NCBI GenBank assembly: GCA_003116975.1
Contig: BGKB01000048.1
Coordinates: forward strand, 62,001-126,000
Direction: 5' to 3'
DNA length: 64,000 nucleotides
Source of the DNA: Aurantiochytrium sp. KH105
Taxonomy: Eukaryota; Sar; Bigyra; Thraustochytrida; Thraustochytriidae
Part shown: piece after piece, positions 9,692 through 18,834 of the stretch
Layout of the letters: each line of letters begins with the position of its first letter
How positions within the stretch are numbered: position 1 is the stretch's first letter
Program-made: the position numbers and the translations under genes
The notes under the pieces: generated by a model
What the model was told of the DNA's origin: nothing
Database searches by the model: none
Seen by the model: the letters and a program-made list of their open reading frames with translations, nothing else

Positions 9692-10699
9692 TTAGCTAAT
9701 GATGCAGTGAGACTTGGACCCGCTCGCATAGGAAGGGGCGTTGACCTCGGGGTCGTCCTTTTCGTGGTCGATAATTTCTGCCTTGACGACCTGGTGCGCA
9801 ACCTGAAATTCTGGTCTGGTCAGAGTCACCCCAGCGAGGTCTGCCGCAAGCCGATGAAAGGTCCCACGCACGTTGTCTCCAGACTTGGCTGACAGCGAAT
9901 ACGAATAAAATTCGTTTTCGTCTGCAAAGTCGTTGTGTTTCTCTTTGGTCACAGTTCGCACGTGTTCGAGATCACACTTGTTCGCAACAAGTGCAACGTG
10001 CGGCATTGGGCCTTCGCTGAAGACTTTGCGCACGAGACGCATCCAGTCCTCGAGATTACGAAAGCTCTGGTAATTCGTGATGTCGTACATGAGCACAATC
10101 GCATCGGCGCCATAAATGTAGTTGGAGATCATCTTGCTGCCGATAGACTGGCCGCCGATATCCCAGATTTGCAGGGCCACATTAATCTCGCCGGGCAGCA
10201 CGAGACGTTTGATGAAGAAGTCGAGTCCGATAGTCTGCTTGTAGGTGCGTTTAAAGTGGCCCTGCGTGAAGCGCGTTGCTGTCGATGTTTTCCCGACGCT
10301 TCCGTCGCCCAAAAGGATGACTTTGAATTGCATTTGCGTTGGCTCCTCCTCGTCTCCGCTGTCCAGTGAGGCTTTTTCCTCGCCATCACTGCGCGAGACG
10401 ATACTCTTTGCTGTGGCCGGGCTGGCATGATCATTTCCCGCGCCTTGCACGTGTCCGAGCATGTTGCCCGCGCTGAGGCGTTTCGTCATAGCGCCGTGAC
10501 GGCCCAGGGCGAGCGCAGAGTCTCGTCGAATAAGGGAAGGACCCATGGGCTGACCCGGCCCGAGCAAGGGTTCCTTGACGGCGTCATCATCCTTTGATGT
10601 CTTGCTTTCTAAAGCCGCGACTGCGGAGGACCTTGATGTGAACGAAGAAGATGACGATGACGAAGAAGAAGACGACGACGACTGTTTAGATTCCGCCAT
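9692..10699 (-). CDS. RAB28: Rab28 small GTPase with long Ser-rich N-terminal extension
   Basis: 335 residues from ATG 10699. The G domain begins near residue 122: P-loop GDGSVGKTS, switch II WDIGGQSIG (the DIGGQ form typical of Rab28 instead of DTAGQ), NKCD and SAKSG. The stretches YIYGADAIVLMYDITNYQSF, DLEHVRTV and VVKAEI are Rab28 hallmarks. It ends in CIIS, a CaaX box; Rab28 is unusual among Rabs in being farnesylated through CaaX rather than a double-Cys tail. Rab28 works with BBSome and intraflagellar transport at the ciliary base in animals and trypanosomes (established knowledge). The ~120-residue N-terminal extension with a poly-Ser run is not usual for the family; an internal Met (QMQFKV) could serve as an alternative start, but the frame is open and codon use continues upstream. 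Confidence 0.9.
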   Translation of the reverse strand: MAESKQSSSSSSSSSSSSSFTSRSSAVAALESKTSKDDDAVKEPLLGPGQPMGPSLIRRDSALALGRHGAMTKRLSAGNMLGHVQGAGNDHASPATAKSIVSRSDGEEKASLDSGDEEEPTQMQFKVILLGDGSVGKTSTATRFTQGHFKRTYKQTIGLDFFIKRLVLPGEINVALQIWDIGGQSIGSKMISNYIYGADAIVLMYDITNYQSFRNLEDWMRLVRKVFSEGPMPHVALVANKCDLEHVRTVTKEKHNDFADENEFYSYSLSAKSGDNVRGTFHRLAADLAGVTLTRPEFQVAHQVVKAEIIDHEKDDPEVNAPSYASGSKSHCIIS

Positions 10700-11886
10700 G
10701 TTTCCTCGTGAGATGTGAGAATGTTGCGTTTGTTATTTTGTTCCGATTCTTTTGCAACTCTGCGTGAACAAGAGACGCGGATACAGGCTCGGACAGACCC
10801 TGCGCGAGCTCTCGCCCGCGCCTTCCGCTCGAACGAATTGCTGCCTGCGCTCGTCCCCTTCACAGACGAGCCTTATCACCAAATAAAAAAGAAAACGCAG
10901 AGCCGTTGATTGGAACCGAGGCCGCGCCTGCCAGGTGAAAAGAGGCCTATCGTGGTGATTGGGTCGTTTTCATCTTCGTGAACAGTGTCGATCCTGGCAT
11001 CGAAGCGTCGGAGAATCACGTCAGCTATGGCAGCTTCGCTTCCGCGTCAGTCTTTGTAAATGTCGATACTTGCGGAGAGGACCAGCGGAAGGTGCTACTC
11101 AATTTGGTAGTAGGCCTACTGATTGCAAAATTTGGAACACCAGTCAGACCGTTCTTGGTCCTCCAAGAAGATCCATGGTCCTCCTGGGTTCATGATATAC
11201 TCCTACCTGCAAAACTGCAAAAAGCCCGAGGTCCTGGAGCTCATCGCAGCATGCCAGACCTAATAATTCACAAAAGTGTTCCCTGTCCTGCCAGCATCAA
11301 ATGCGCCTCATTCCTCCCCTTCCGGGCCGAGGCCACGGTCTCGAGGGTGGTGGGCGTCCGCGGCCGCTCCGCAGCCGCATGCCGCACCTGCGCCAAGATC
11401 CGCGCCGCCGCCGATGCTCTCCTGCGAGGCCTTGGCCCCCCAATGTACCCGGACCTCTCCTTGTGCCATTCGCAAAAAGTGCAGCTTTAGCCGCTGCTGC
11501 GCCCGCCTAGCTTGCGCGCCATGTGCCAAGTCGAGTGCGGCGGGTTCGATCTCTGATTCCGCTCTGCAGCTGGCAGCTCGACCTGTCCAGGACTCGGAGA
11601 GGGGCTACGAGAGCGCCATCATTATCATCATCATTATCATCGACCAGCCGATAAGCGACACCCGATTCGCTTACGAGCCTAGGATACGCTCACGAGCCTA
11701 GACAGTCGTATCGTCACCGGGAAGGTCACGCTCGCCTCCATCTCGGGGTCCTTCGATGGGCGGTTGGTTCTCTTATCCATCCCGATCCCTCGCAGTCGGC
11801 CGCGGACACGCAAGATCTCCGCGAAGCGATCCAGAGCGAGCCTCGCGCGCGGTCTCAAGCGTCGCGGCGCGGGCAAGATCATCCCA

Positions 11887-11906
11887 ATGATCATCGCGAT
11901 GATCAT
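11887..11906. repeat. Perfect 20-base palindrome
   Basis: atgatcatcgcgatgatcat equals its own reverse complement over all 20 bases. It lies about 860 bases upstream of GPC1 in non-coding DNA. It could be a dimeric-protein site or chance. Confidence 0.6.
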
Positions 11907-11920
11907 GGTCGGGGCTTATG

Positions 11921-11938
11921 CCTAGGCCTAGGCCTAGG
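11921..11938. repeat. Three tandem CCTAGG palindromes
   Basis: cctaggcctaggcctagg is three head-to-tail 6-base palindromes, itself palindromic, 14 bases after the 20-base palindrome. The core TAGGCCTA recurs in the NFU1-LDAH spacer. Confidence 0.6.
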
Positions 11939-12631
11939 CATCTGTCAGCTCCATCAGAGTCCACGATGGATGATTTCATGCCTTCGTCGGTCCACTTTCT
12001 CCCCTGCTTGTTGTTATCATACAAGGTCTTAGAAAGAAGCCGCTTGTCCATTCCTCCCCCCACCGCCCGGCTCCGGCCGCGGCTGCGCCTCCCGCTCGCG
12101 GCTGCGGCTTCGCCTGCGCGCGCGCTCGCGCCGCGTCGCGCCCCTGGGCCTCGCGCGGCAGCAGCAGCAGCTGCAGCTGCAGCTGCAGTGCAGGCCGCGC
12201 AGGCATCGATCGGGGCGGCCGCAGCGGCACGTGCAGGCGGGCGGTGCGGCAGCCGCAGCCGCGGCCCCGGAAAGAGGTGCCCGGCGGGCCCCCGATTCGG
12301 CCCGAGGTGTGCACGCGCGGCGGCACGTGCGAGTCCAGGACGAGGGGCAGAAGGGAGCAAAACAACGCCTTCGTGCCAGCGCTCGTGTTGTGCGGGCTAG
12401 CTCCACGAGACGCCGCGTTTGCAGCGGAGTCGCACGCGACACCGCGCCGCGCGCGCTCCCAGAAAAGGCCGTCGGGCAAAACGGAAACGCAGCCAAGGCG
12501 CCTGCTTCTCGCAGTAGAGCCGAGTCCAGTCGAGCCCACGAGTCGAGTCGCGGCGACAGCGAGCTCGGAAGTACGAGCCGCGGTACGTACGAACGGAGCA
12601 AGAGCGTCGGCAGCTTGCGACGGAGTACGGG

Positions 12632-12686
12632 CGAGAGGAGAGGAGAGGAGAGGAGAGGAGAGGAGAGGAGAGGAGAGGAGAGGAGG
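12632..12686 (+). repeat. GGAGA pentanucleotide microsatellite
   Basis: About eleven units of a pure purine GGAGA repeat, ending some 80 bases before the GPC1 start codon, so in its promoter or 5' UTR. Confidence 0.9.
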
Positions 12687-12768
12687 GCGCAGACCGTGAA
12701 CCAGGAGCAGGAGAAGCAGCCAGCCCCGGAGAGGCGGGAGACGCGATACTTACCCCGACAAACGGTCA

Positions 12769-13971
12769 ATGGCGAAGATGCCGGGTCAGGTTCGCGCGCC
12801 GGCCCCGACGAGGGCCGCGGACGAGGGGGACGACGAGACGGCGCTGAGCGTGAACCCCGCGTTTGCGTCGGGCGGAGATGACTCCGATAACCTGGACGCC
12901 ATCATGACCTCGCAAAAGAGCACAAAGTACTTGGCGCTGCTCTCGGGCCAGCGCCGCGCTCGCGACGAGGCCGACCGCTTCATCAAGCACCACTTCAAGG
13001 GTCCCGACGGCCAGGGCCACAACCGGTTCCTGGACAAGGTCACCTTCCTGCTCACCGTACTGGGCTGTGTGTTCATGACCTACGCCGTCTCGTCAGAGTT
13101 CGGCCGGCGTCTGCTCCCGTACACCTTTCTCATCACGCTCCCCGTGCTCCTCGTCATCCGCTACTTTCAGTACAAGCGCCGCAAGTGGCACTACTTCCTC
13201 CTTGATTTTTGCTACTGGGCCAACTTGGGCTGCGTGTTGTACATGCTAGCGATGCCCGACTCTGCCATTTTCTTTGGGCTCATCTTTTCCATTGCCAATT
13301 CTATCTTGCCCTGGACCATCATCTCGTACCGCAACAGTCTGGTCTTTCACTCCGTCGATCGTTTCACCTCGTTCTACATCCATGCCTTTCCCATGGCTGT
13401 CTTTTACGCGATTCGCTGGTACCCCAAGGACGTCGCCGCATGGTGGTATGCTGACTTTAATGTCGACGTCGAAGGCGCCATGGAGGATATCTTTGACCTC
13501 GCAGAAGCCAAGTGGTACCACGTTGCCCCGCTGCTTAGCTTTGGCTCCTTGGTGGTCTTTTTCATTCAGCAGTTTGCCGAAATTGTGCTCATTAACGTCG
13601 TGGCCAAACAGCCTTGCGCACAGAACTGGCTGCACGTGTATGTTGACCAAGAGTACATGACCTTGTTCCGCTGGAACGTGATGAAGGGCGAGGGTTTCTC
13701 TTACCGAATTCTTAACGCCTTGGGTCCCAACTACCGCCTCGTCATGTGGATGGTGCTCAACATGATGTTTGCCACCTTTACGGTCATTCCCTGCTACATC
13801 TGGTACAAGTGGAAGTATCCCAACCTCGTTTTTGCGTGCTACGTGTTTGCGCGCGCCACGTGGAATGGCGCCAACTTTTATGTCGAGGTCTTCTCCCGAA
13901 GGTACTACGCTCGCCGGAGGACCATCAAGCCCGAGGTTGTCCCTGACGATGATGAAGAGAACCAGGCATGA
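12769..13971 (+). CDS. GPC1: Glycerophosphocholine acyltransferase 1 (GPC1, DUF2838 family)
   Basis: 400 residues; ATG 12769, with a second in-frame ATG at 12778. It is a polytopic membrane protein with about eight hydrophobic segments from residue ~90 to 370. Family landmarks are visible: HNRFLDKVTF before the first membrane span, KWHYFLLDFCYWAN, IVFSIANS-type FSIANSILPWTIISYRNSLVFHS and DRFTSFYIHAFP, followed by FRWNVMKGEGFSY. Yeast Gpc1 (YGR149W) and plant homologues transfer an acyl group from acyl-CoA to glycerophosphocholine, making lysophosphatidylcholine in the ER, and so recycle the choline headgroup (established for the family). The length is close to the usual 400-430 residues. The acidic N-terminus (DDSDNLDAIM) and C-terminus are likely cytosolic. 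Confidence 0.9.
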   Translation: MAKMPGQVRAPAPTRAADEGDDETALSVNPAFASGGDDSDNLDAIMTSQKSTKYLALLSGQRRARDEADRFIKHHFKGPDGQGHNRFLDKVTFLLTVLGCVFMTYAVSSEFGRRLLPYTFLITLPVLLVIRYFQYKRRKWHYFLLDFCYWANLGCVLYMLAMPDSAIFFGLIFSIANSILPWTIISYRNSLVFHSVDRFTSFYIHAFPMAVFYAIRWYPKDVAAWWYADFNVDVEGAMEDIFDLAEAKWYHVAPLLSFGSLVVFFIQQFAEIVLINVVAKQPCAQNWLHVYVDQEYMTLFRWNVMKGEGFSYRILNALGPNYRLVMWMVLNMMFATFTVIPCYIWYKWKYPNLVFACYVFARATWNGANFYVEVFSRRYYARRRTIKPEVVPDDDEENQA

Positions 13972-14483
13972 GCAGACATGCAGTCACGGTCTCTTTTCGC
14001 CCCTTTCTCCCTTCAAATAACACACGCCGTTGGCCCGTCACCGTGGTCGAAGAGCAACTTCACTGTCCACCTCCCCGCTTACCTTTTTTCTTTTCAAGGG
14101 GAGGGGGTTAAAGGGAAGTTAGTTACTTTTCGCCTATCTTGTGTTTCTCTTTTCGAGGGTCACGGCATAAGCGGATAATTGTGGGTGGATGCCTCTCCAA
14201 TTTGCTTCGCATCCACTCCCTTCGTGATCAACAACAAAAACTGAATGAATAATTATTCGCCCTCCTATCCGTCTTCTTTTCTATCGTTATAGTGGTAACC
14301 CTTTTGATTTGTTTGAACCAGTGATCTTGTCTAGATTACTGCAAGGAACGTGCTCCTCGTTGTCTTGAGTTGAGCACTTTTGATGCGAACCTCCGCAGAC
14401 CCTGAGACTTGGTCAGAAGCACGTTGCCACGTGAACCTTTTCCTTCTCCTGGTTCACTTGCAAAGATCTCAGAGACGATCTGC
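13972..14483. other. Convergent spacer, 3' UTRs of GPC1 and membrane protein gene
   Basis: 512 bases of lower-GC, pyrimidine-rich DNA between converging stop codons. No gene or repeat of note. Confidence 0.6.
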
Positions 14484-15437
14484 TCAAACAGAAGTCCGCG
14501 GTGTTGCCCCAGCAGTCGCCAGCGATTGCTGAGGTAACAACAAATAGTTCGTTAGCCATGCGCCAACGAAGCAAACCGTCGCCAAGGTCGTCGGGTGCAC
14601 CAGGAGCGCCAGGTAGACCGGCAGACTGGCACTTAGCAAGTGCCGACCACACCATACAAAGACGGCTGTGCAAAGAGCGCCGCCCGCAAGAGCCTTGGGC
14701 TTGGTGTAGGAAGCGCCAATGGCCGGATTGATGAATTCCACTTCAACATAATAATCGACGAGGAGTTTGGTAATGGCTGCTGCCGCGCCAATCGTCTGCT
14801 CGTAAAATGTGTGATAGGCACTTGACGTCACGAGATTGGTGATCATCATAAGTGCAACAACAATGGCAAGCCCAGCGTGCACGAAATCAGGGTAGCGAGA
14901 TCGTTTCGGAAGCTTACCCTCGACCTCGCGGCTGAGGATATCAATCACCTGCAAAAACGTTTCGAGCTGCATGTGAAAGTGCTGGCCCCACCGCGGGTTC
15001 TCAAAGAACTGCAGCCACAGTGTCGTGAGACGCTGCCCAATATGGCGCTCTGCGTTCGCCGGATCGTAGTACAACTCGCAGCCATACAGGAAAACATGCA
15101 CCAAGCCAAGTTTGATGGGAATGTTCGAGTAAAACGAAATCGCCTTGGCGAGCGGCGGAAAACGCTCGCTTGGCTTCAGCGTCACCTCGTTGATCGTCGG
15201 CATCACGACGCTGCCCAGAATCATGATGAACAGCATGAGCGTCACCACGCACACGTGTGCCATTCGGATCCGCGGCCACGACGGGCTCACGGTTCCTCGC
15301 AGCAGCTGCACGCCCACGGCCATCTCGCCCGAGGGTTTCGCCTCGCCCTCCATCTCCGCGACCTCCGTCCGCCGCGTCTGCCGCGCCTCCCTCGCGCCGC
15401 CCTTGCCTCGCGAGGGGCTCCGGCGCCCGACCGCCAT
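14484..15437 (-). CDS. Unknown polytopic membrane protein
   Basis: 317 residues from ATG 15437 (other in-frame Met codons lie at residues ~29 and 39). The first ~55 residues are Arg/Lys/Glu-rich and cytosolic in character. Hydrophobic spans follow near 58-80 (VCVVTLMLFIMILGSVVMP), 107-125, 188-212 (HAGLAIVVALMMITNLVTS), 215-232, 252-270 and 275-303. A charged loop with LETFLQVIDILSREVEGKLP separates spans 2 and 3. I do not recognise the family. It diverges from the SPX-transporter gene across about 0.7 kb and could share its control region, but function cannot be inferred from that. Confidence 0.75.
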   Translation of the reverse strand: MAVGRRSPSRGKGGAREARQTRRTEVAEMEGEAKPSGEMAVGVQLLRGTVSPSWPRIRMAHVCVVTLMLFIMILGSVVMPTINEVTLKPSERFPPLAKAISFYSNIPIKLGLVHVFLYGCELYYDPANAERHIGQRLTTLWLQFFENPRWGQHFHMQLETFLQVIDILSREVEGKLPKRSRYPDFVHAGLAIVVALMMITNLVTSSAYHTFYEQTIGAAAAITKLLVDYYVEVEFINPAIGASYTKPKALAGGALCTAVFVWCGRHLLSASLPVYLALLVHPTTLATVCFVGAWLTNYLLLPQQSLATAGATPRTSV

Positions 15438-15881
15438 GGCTTCACTCCCCTGGGCCCTGTCCGTTCACGGAGCCCGACGCGCGGAAAGACGGATACCGCG
15501 CTCGCCCGCCGGCAGGCGACTCTGCGCAGACCAGACCAGCCCAGCCCGGCGCGTCTCCGCTCTCCTCCGCGCTCCCCGAGAAGTTCTGCTCCAGGTGGCC
15601 GCGCTCCAAGCCGGGCTCGCGCTCGCCGTCGCCACAGTCGTTGTCTTCTTCGACGTGGTGCCTTCCTCCTCCAAGACCTCGACCAAGACACACGCGACGA
15701 GCTTCGAGCGGGCCTTCGCGCCGTCGACCGGGTCTCTTGGCCTCGAGTTCTCCGGCTTCGACGAGGTCCGCGTCCGCCGCCGACGCGACGCCATCGCCGG
15801 GCGCGTCTGCGAGGTGCAGGTCGCGCGAGAGCAGCGAGTAGGAGAGGGAATGAAGTGAAGGGAGCGAGCGAGGAGGCCGCT

Positions 15882-15985
15882 GTCCGAAAGTCGCCGGGTC
15901 TGTCCGGAAGTCGCCGCGGCGTCCGAAACTGCCGGCGTCCGAAAGCAAGATTCGCGTGTCCGAAACTCGCTCTGGATGTCCTAAA
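15882..15985 (+). promoter_or_regulatory. Cluster of six GTCC(G/T)(A/G)AA boxes at near two-turn spacing
   Basis: Six copies begin at 15882, 15902, 15921, 15937, 15958 and 15978 (GTCCGAAA four times, GTCCGGAA and GTCCTAAA once each), all in the same orientation, 16-21 bases apart. They sit in the divergent promoter between the membrane protein start (15437) and the SPX gene start (16144). The regular phasing suggests a factor-binding array; the factor is unknown. Confidence 0.55.
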
Positions 15986-16032
15986 TCCTGAACGGCCGAG
16001 CGCAGACGGTCGCGCAAAGCGGGATCCGCGGC

Positions 16033-16083
16033 GCGAGGCGAGGCGAGGCGAGGCGAGGCGCGGCGCGGCGCGGCGAGGCGCGG
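16033..16083 (+). repeat. GGCGA/GGCGC pentanucleotide array upstream of SPX gene
   Basis: About ten units of GGCGA drifting to GGCGC, ending about 60 bases before the SPX start codon, in the presumed 5' UTR or core promoter. Confidence 0.85.
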
Positions 16084-16143
16084 CGGACGTGGCGTGGCGG
16101 CGGCGCGGGCCCAGACTTGCTGAAAGCGCCCCGCGACGCCGCG

Positions 16144-18642
16144 ATGAAGTTCGGCAAGCACCTGCAAGAGGAGGCCGTGCTCGGGTGGCGATACGTGGAC
16201 TACATCGGGCTCAAGCAGCTGCTCAAGTCGATCGTGGACAAGGGCGCCGCCGCACGCAAGCCGCGGCAGGTCAACTCGTTCGCGCAACAGCTTGCCGAGG
16301 AACTCAAGGCGGTCGAAGCCTTTTTCATCGAGAAACAGGCAGAGGCCCGCCGCGAGCTAGAGCGCCTTCAAAACGATCTCTACGTCTGCGAAGGATGGGT
16401 CGAGAGCAACTACCCGGACACCGACGATCACCTCGAGGGCATCGTGCAAGGGTTCACTGATCTGGGTCTTGTTGTGGCAAAGCTCCTCCACTACCTGGAG
16501 CTTAACGTCACGGCAACGCGAAAGATTGTAAAAAAATACTCTCACGTCACCGGCCACCATGCCGGGCCTTCTCTGCTCTCTGGCGCCGGAGCTCTCGAGT
16601 TCGAGCGCCTTTCAGACCCTTATGAGCTCACCGAGATCGTCATTGCTGTTCAGGCCGGACTGGAACGCTCTCGAGTACTCCGCAGCGCGCTGCGCGGACG
16701 TCGTGAAGCCCGCCGCTCCGTACGCCAGTCGCCGTATGCCGGAGCAGACGCCACCTCCAAGGGCGCGTCAGGGTATGGTACCGTACCGCGAAGGGGTTAC
16801 GCGTCTCCTGGTGGCGTCGAAGGCGTCATCAACGAGGAGGCGCTCGACAGCGACAGCGATGGTGCTGAGATTCCAGACAAAATCAAGCTTGGCGCCGTTC
16901 ACGGCCTCGAGGAAAGAAATCCAATGCTACGGCGATACAGCAGCAATGCATCCGACGCAAGTAACAGCAACGATGACCAGTCGAGTCTCAGATTCCGGCG
17001 CTTCCTCGCATCGCAACTTCTTATCAGTAACGCAACGCACAAGCGCCTCGCTGCAGAGCTCGAGCTGTCGCGAGCCCGCGTGAACCGCAAGCCGCGGCAC
17101 GAGTACTTTCACAACCTGACACAAGCCTTCACGCAAGGGAAAGATCAAGAAAGCGGCACCGCCGAGGGAGCCGCCAAGACGCGGGCGATGAGGCAAGATC
17201 GGCGGAACCAAACAGCACTCATTGTCGGTGTCCTTATGCTTGCCCTTTTGTACAGTATGAATTTGGGGTCCCTCGCGCCGTACAATCTCTTTTACGCCGA
17301 AGTGACCGCCACGCCCATTGGCTCGAGTGCCTTTAGCTTTGCAGCAATCCGACTTTGTTCCTGGGTTTGCGCATTTGCTGTGGCAAGCCTCTCGCGCCGC
17401 GGATTCTTTAGCGTGGTTATCGCGAGCGCAGTCGCGCTGACGCTGGGTAATTTACTTTACGCGAGCGTTTTTTCTACGTATTTCGAATACGGCCCCGAGG
17501 GCGTCGCAGGACAGCCGGGTGACCCGCAAATCATTGAGGATCGCGCGACGCATACAGATGTCATGCTTTTGGCTGGGTTCTTTATGATCGGTACGGGAGG
17601 TTTTCTCATCAACGTGCTGCCCGCACTAGCCTGTGGACGGCCCACAATTGTGCTCTCGCGCTGTGTTGAGAAATTGGCTGCAACTGCTTTTGCCACGGCC
17701 GTGCTGGGTGAACTGATTGGCCGTGCAGTCTCAGCGTGCACAACCTCTTGGGATTTTGGAAAAGAGACGCGCTTTCACTCGCTCCTTATCAACGGGCTTT
17801 CGCTACCAGCACTGGTGCTTAGTGGACTGTGGCTTGCCGTCCTCGTGTCTTTGGTGGTGCCATGGCTCTTGCGCGGACTTTATCGCGCATGCTGCGTGCC
17901 AGCCAGAGCGCCTCTTACAACCACAGAAGAAGATGAAGTACATCCGCTTTACGCGGGCATTTCGTCCATCCTTTCGGCGAATTACCTGAAACGCCTCGAC
18001 GTCGCGAGCGTGTACGGAGGTGCCACGGCGAAGGCAAGCGTACCAGTCCCGGATTGGACCTTTGGTCTTGCACTTCAAGGGTGCAGTGCATTTGCCCAGG
18101 CGATCGTCTTTGGTGTGACGATTGTGAACTTGCAAATGGTCTTTTCGGCGGCATGGCCCGTTGTATCCCTCGTTTCCCTTGCGTGGTCTGCAGTCGTTTT
18201 CCCGTCGCTATACGCTACAACGCTTGCCATCCGATTTGCAGGAGCTTGGCTGGTCTTGCGGCTGTCTCTGGTTGTCAGTGTCTTCCTCGCATGCTTTCTC
18301 TTGCCTCTCGACGGTATCGGAACCACATACACCTTTGCGCGGTTTCTGAGTTTGAGCATCGCCCTGCAAATCTTTCTCGTAGCCTTGCGCTCTGTTTCAA
18401 ATTATGGAATGTGCCGCCTAGCAGAACGAGGCGCCGATGAGGCCCCGTTACCGCAGTATGGCCTTCTCGGCCCTCTGCTCGCTGTGGAGGCCTCGCGTTA
18501 CTGTGGCGAGGTTGCGGCTTACACACTGTTGGGAATAGCGCTCCGCGAAACCGTCTTTGATCCCTCGGCCGTACTAAATTACGCCTTTGGAGCGGTCGCG
18601 CTACTCCTCGGAACATGCCTGCTTGCTATTGCAGGACATTGA
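16144..18642 (+). CDS. SPX domain-MFS-type membrane transporter, likely vacuolar phosphate transporter
   Basis: 832 residues from ATG 16144. The frame is open upstream, but MKFGKHLQEE at the ATG is the canonical SPX start. SPX spans residues 1-~140: the N-terminal amphipathic helix, YIGLKQLLK, and the closing basic helix KIVKKYSHVTG, whose lysines bind inositol pyrophosphates in this family. A variable Ser/Asp-rich linker (~200-345) follows, then about eleven or twelve hydrophobic segments from residue ~357 to the end, starting at LIVGVLMLALLYSMNLGS. SPX plus MFS is the layout of plant PHT5/VPT phosphate transporters and fungal relatives. The inferred role is phosphate movement across the vacuole membrane under inositol-pyrophosphate control. 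The membrane half is less conserved to my eye than the SPX half, so a different solute is possible. Its promoter holds the GTCC box cluster. Confidence 0.82.
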   Translation: MKFGKHLQEEAVLGWRYVDYIGLKQLLKSIVDKGAAARKPRQVNSFAQQLAEELKAVEAFFIEKQAEARRELERLQNDLYVCEGWVESNYPDTDDHLEGIVQGFTDLGLVVAKLLHYLELNVTATRKIVKKYSHVTGHHAGPSLLSGAGALEFERLSDPYELTEIVIAVQAGLERSRVLRSALRGRREARRSVRQSPYAGADATSKGASGYGTVPRRGYASPGGVEGVINEEALDSDSDGAEIPDKIKLGAVHGLEERNPMLRRYSSNASDASNSNDDQSSLRFRRFLASQLLISNATHKRLAAELELSRARVNRKPRHEYFHNLTQAFTQGKDQESGTAEGAAKTRAMRQDRRNQTALIVGVLMLALLYSMNLGSLAPYNLFYAEVTATPIGSSAFSFAAIRLCSWVCAFAVASLSRRGFFSVVIASAVALTLGNLLYASVFSTYFEYGPEGVAGQPGDPQIIEDRATHTDVMLLAGFFMIGTGGFLINVLPALACGRPTIVLSRCVEKLAATAFATAVLGELIGRAVSACTTSWDFGKETRFHSLLINGLSLPALVLSGLWLAVLVSLVVPWLLRGLYRACCVPARAPLTTTEEDEVHPLYAGISSILSANYLKRLDVASVYGGATAKASVPVPDWTFGLALQGCSAFAQAIVFGVTIVNLQMVFSAAWPVVSLVSLAWSAVVFPSLYATTLAIRFAGAWLVLRLSLVVSVFLACFLLPLDGIGTTYTFARFLSLSIALQIFLVALRSVSNYGMCRLAERGADEAPLPQYGLLGPLLAVEASRYCGEVAAYTLLGIALRETVFDPSAVLNYAFGAVALLLGTCLLAIAGH

Positions 18643-18834
18643 TCTTTTCAATCTGGACGACCGAACAAGTCCAGAAAAAAGTAGTCATCGATTTTTTTTT
18701 ATATCAACGATTTTCATTGTATACGCATAGACACGGGCCCTACCCCAGTGGTAGACGCCAACAGGCTTTATTACTTGCCTCATATACGATGTCATGGGAC
18801 AGTGCAGCCTTGTTTGCGCGTGGCAAAGGGAGAT

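Larger units (their letters stand above)
10700..12768. other. Long non-coding spacer between RAB28 and GPC1
   Basis: About 2 kb with no recognisable protein. A 170-codon open frame at 10978-11490 (plus) shows no family and an Arg/Ala-rich end. The left part (10700-11300) is of moderate GC. The right part (11900-12600) is very GC-rich with Ala/Arg/Gln-coding triplet runs in all frames. It contains an ATC/ATT run (11617-11642), two palindromic elements near 11890-11940 and a GGAGA pentanucleotide array just before GPC1. Confidence 0.5.

Noticed and set aside
10978-11490. 170-codon plus-strand frame in the RAB28-GPC1 spacer
   Set aside because: First half has ordinary composition but no recognisable family, second half is Arg/Ala-rich; not enough to call a gene without transcript data.
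11490-11570. Possible tRNA, from a GGTTCGATC B-box-like sequence near 11541
   Set aside because: No matching A box and no acceptor stem of seven pairs around it.
16117-16143. Upstream in-frame extension of the SPX protein
   Set aside because: Begins with TTG; the canonical SPX N-terminus starts at ATG 16144.
14877-16460. 527-codon plus-strand frame across the membrane-protein gene and the SPX promoter
   Set aside because: Antisense to the membrane protein and out of frame with SPX; His/Arg-rich, no domain.
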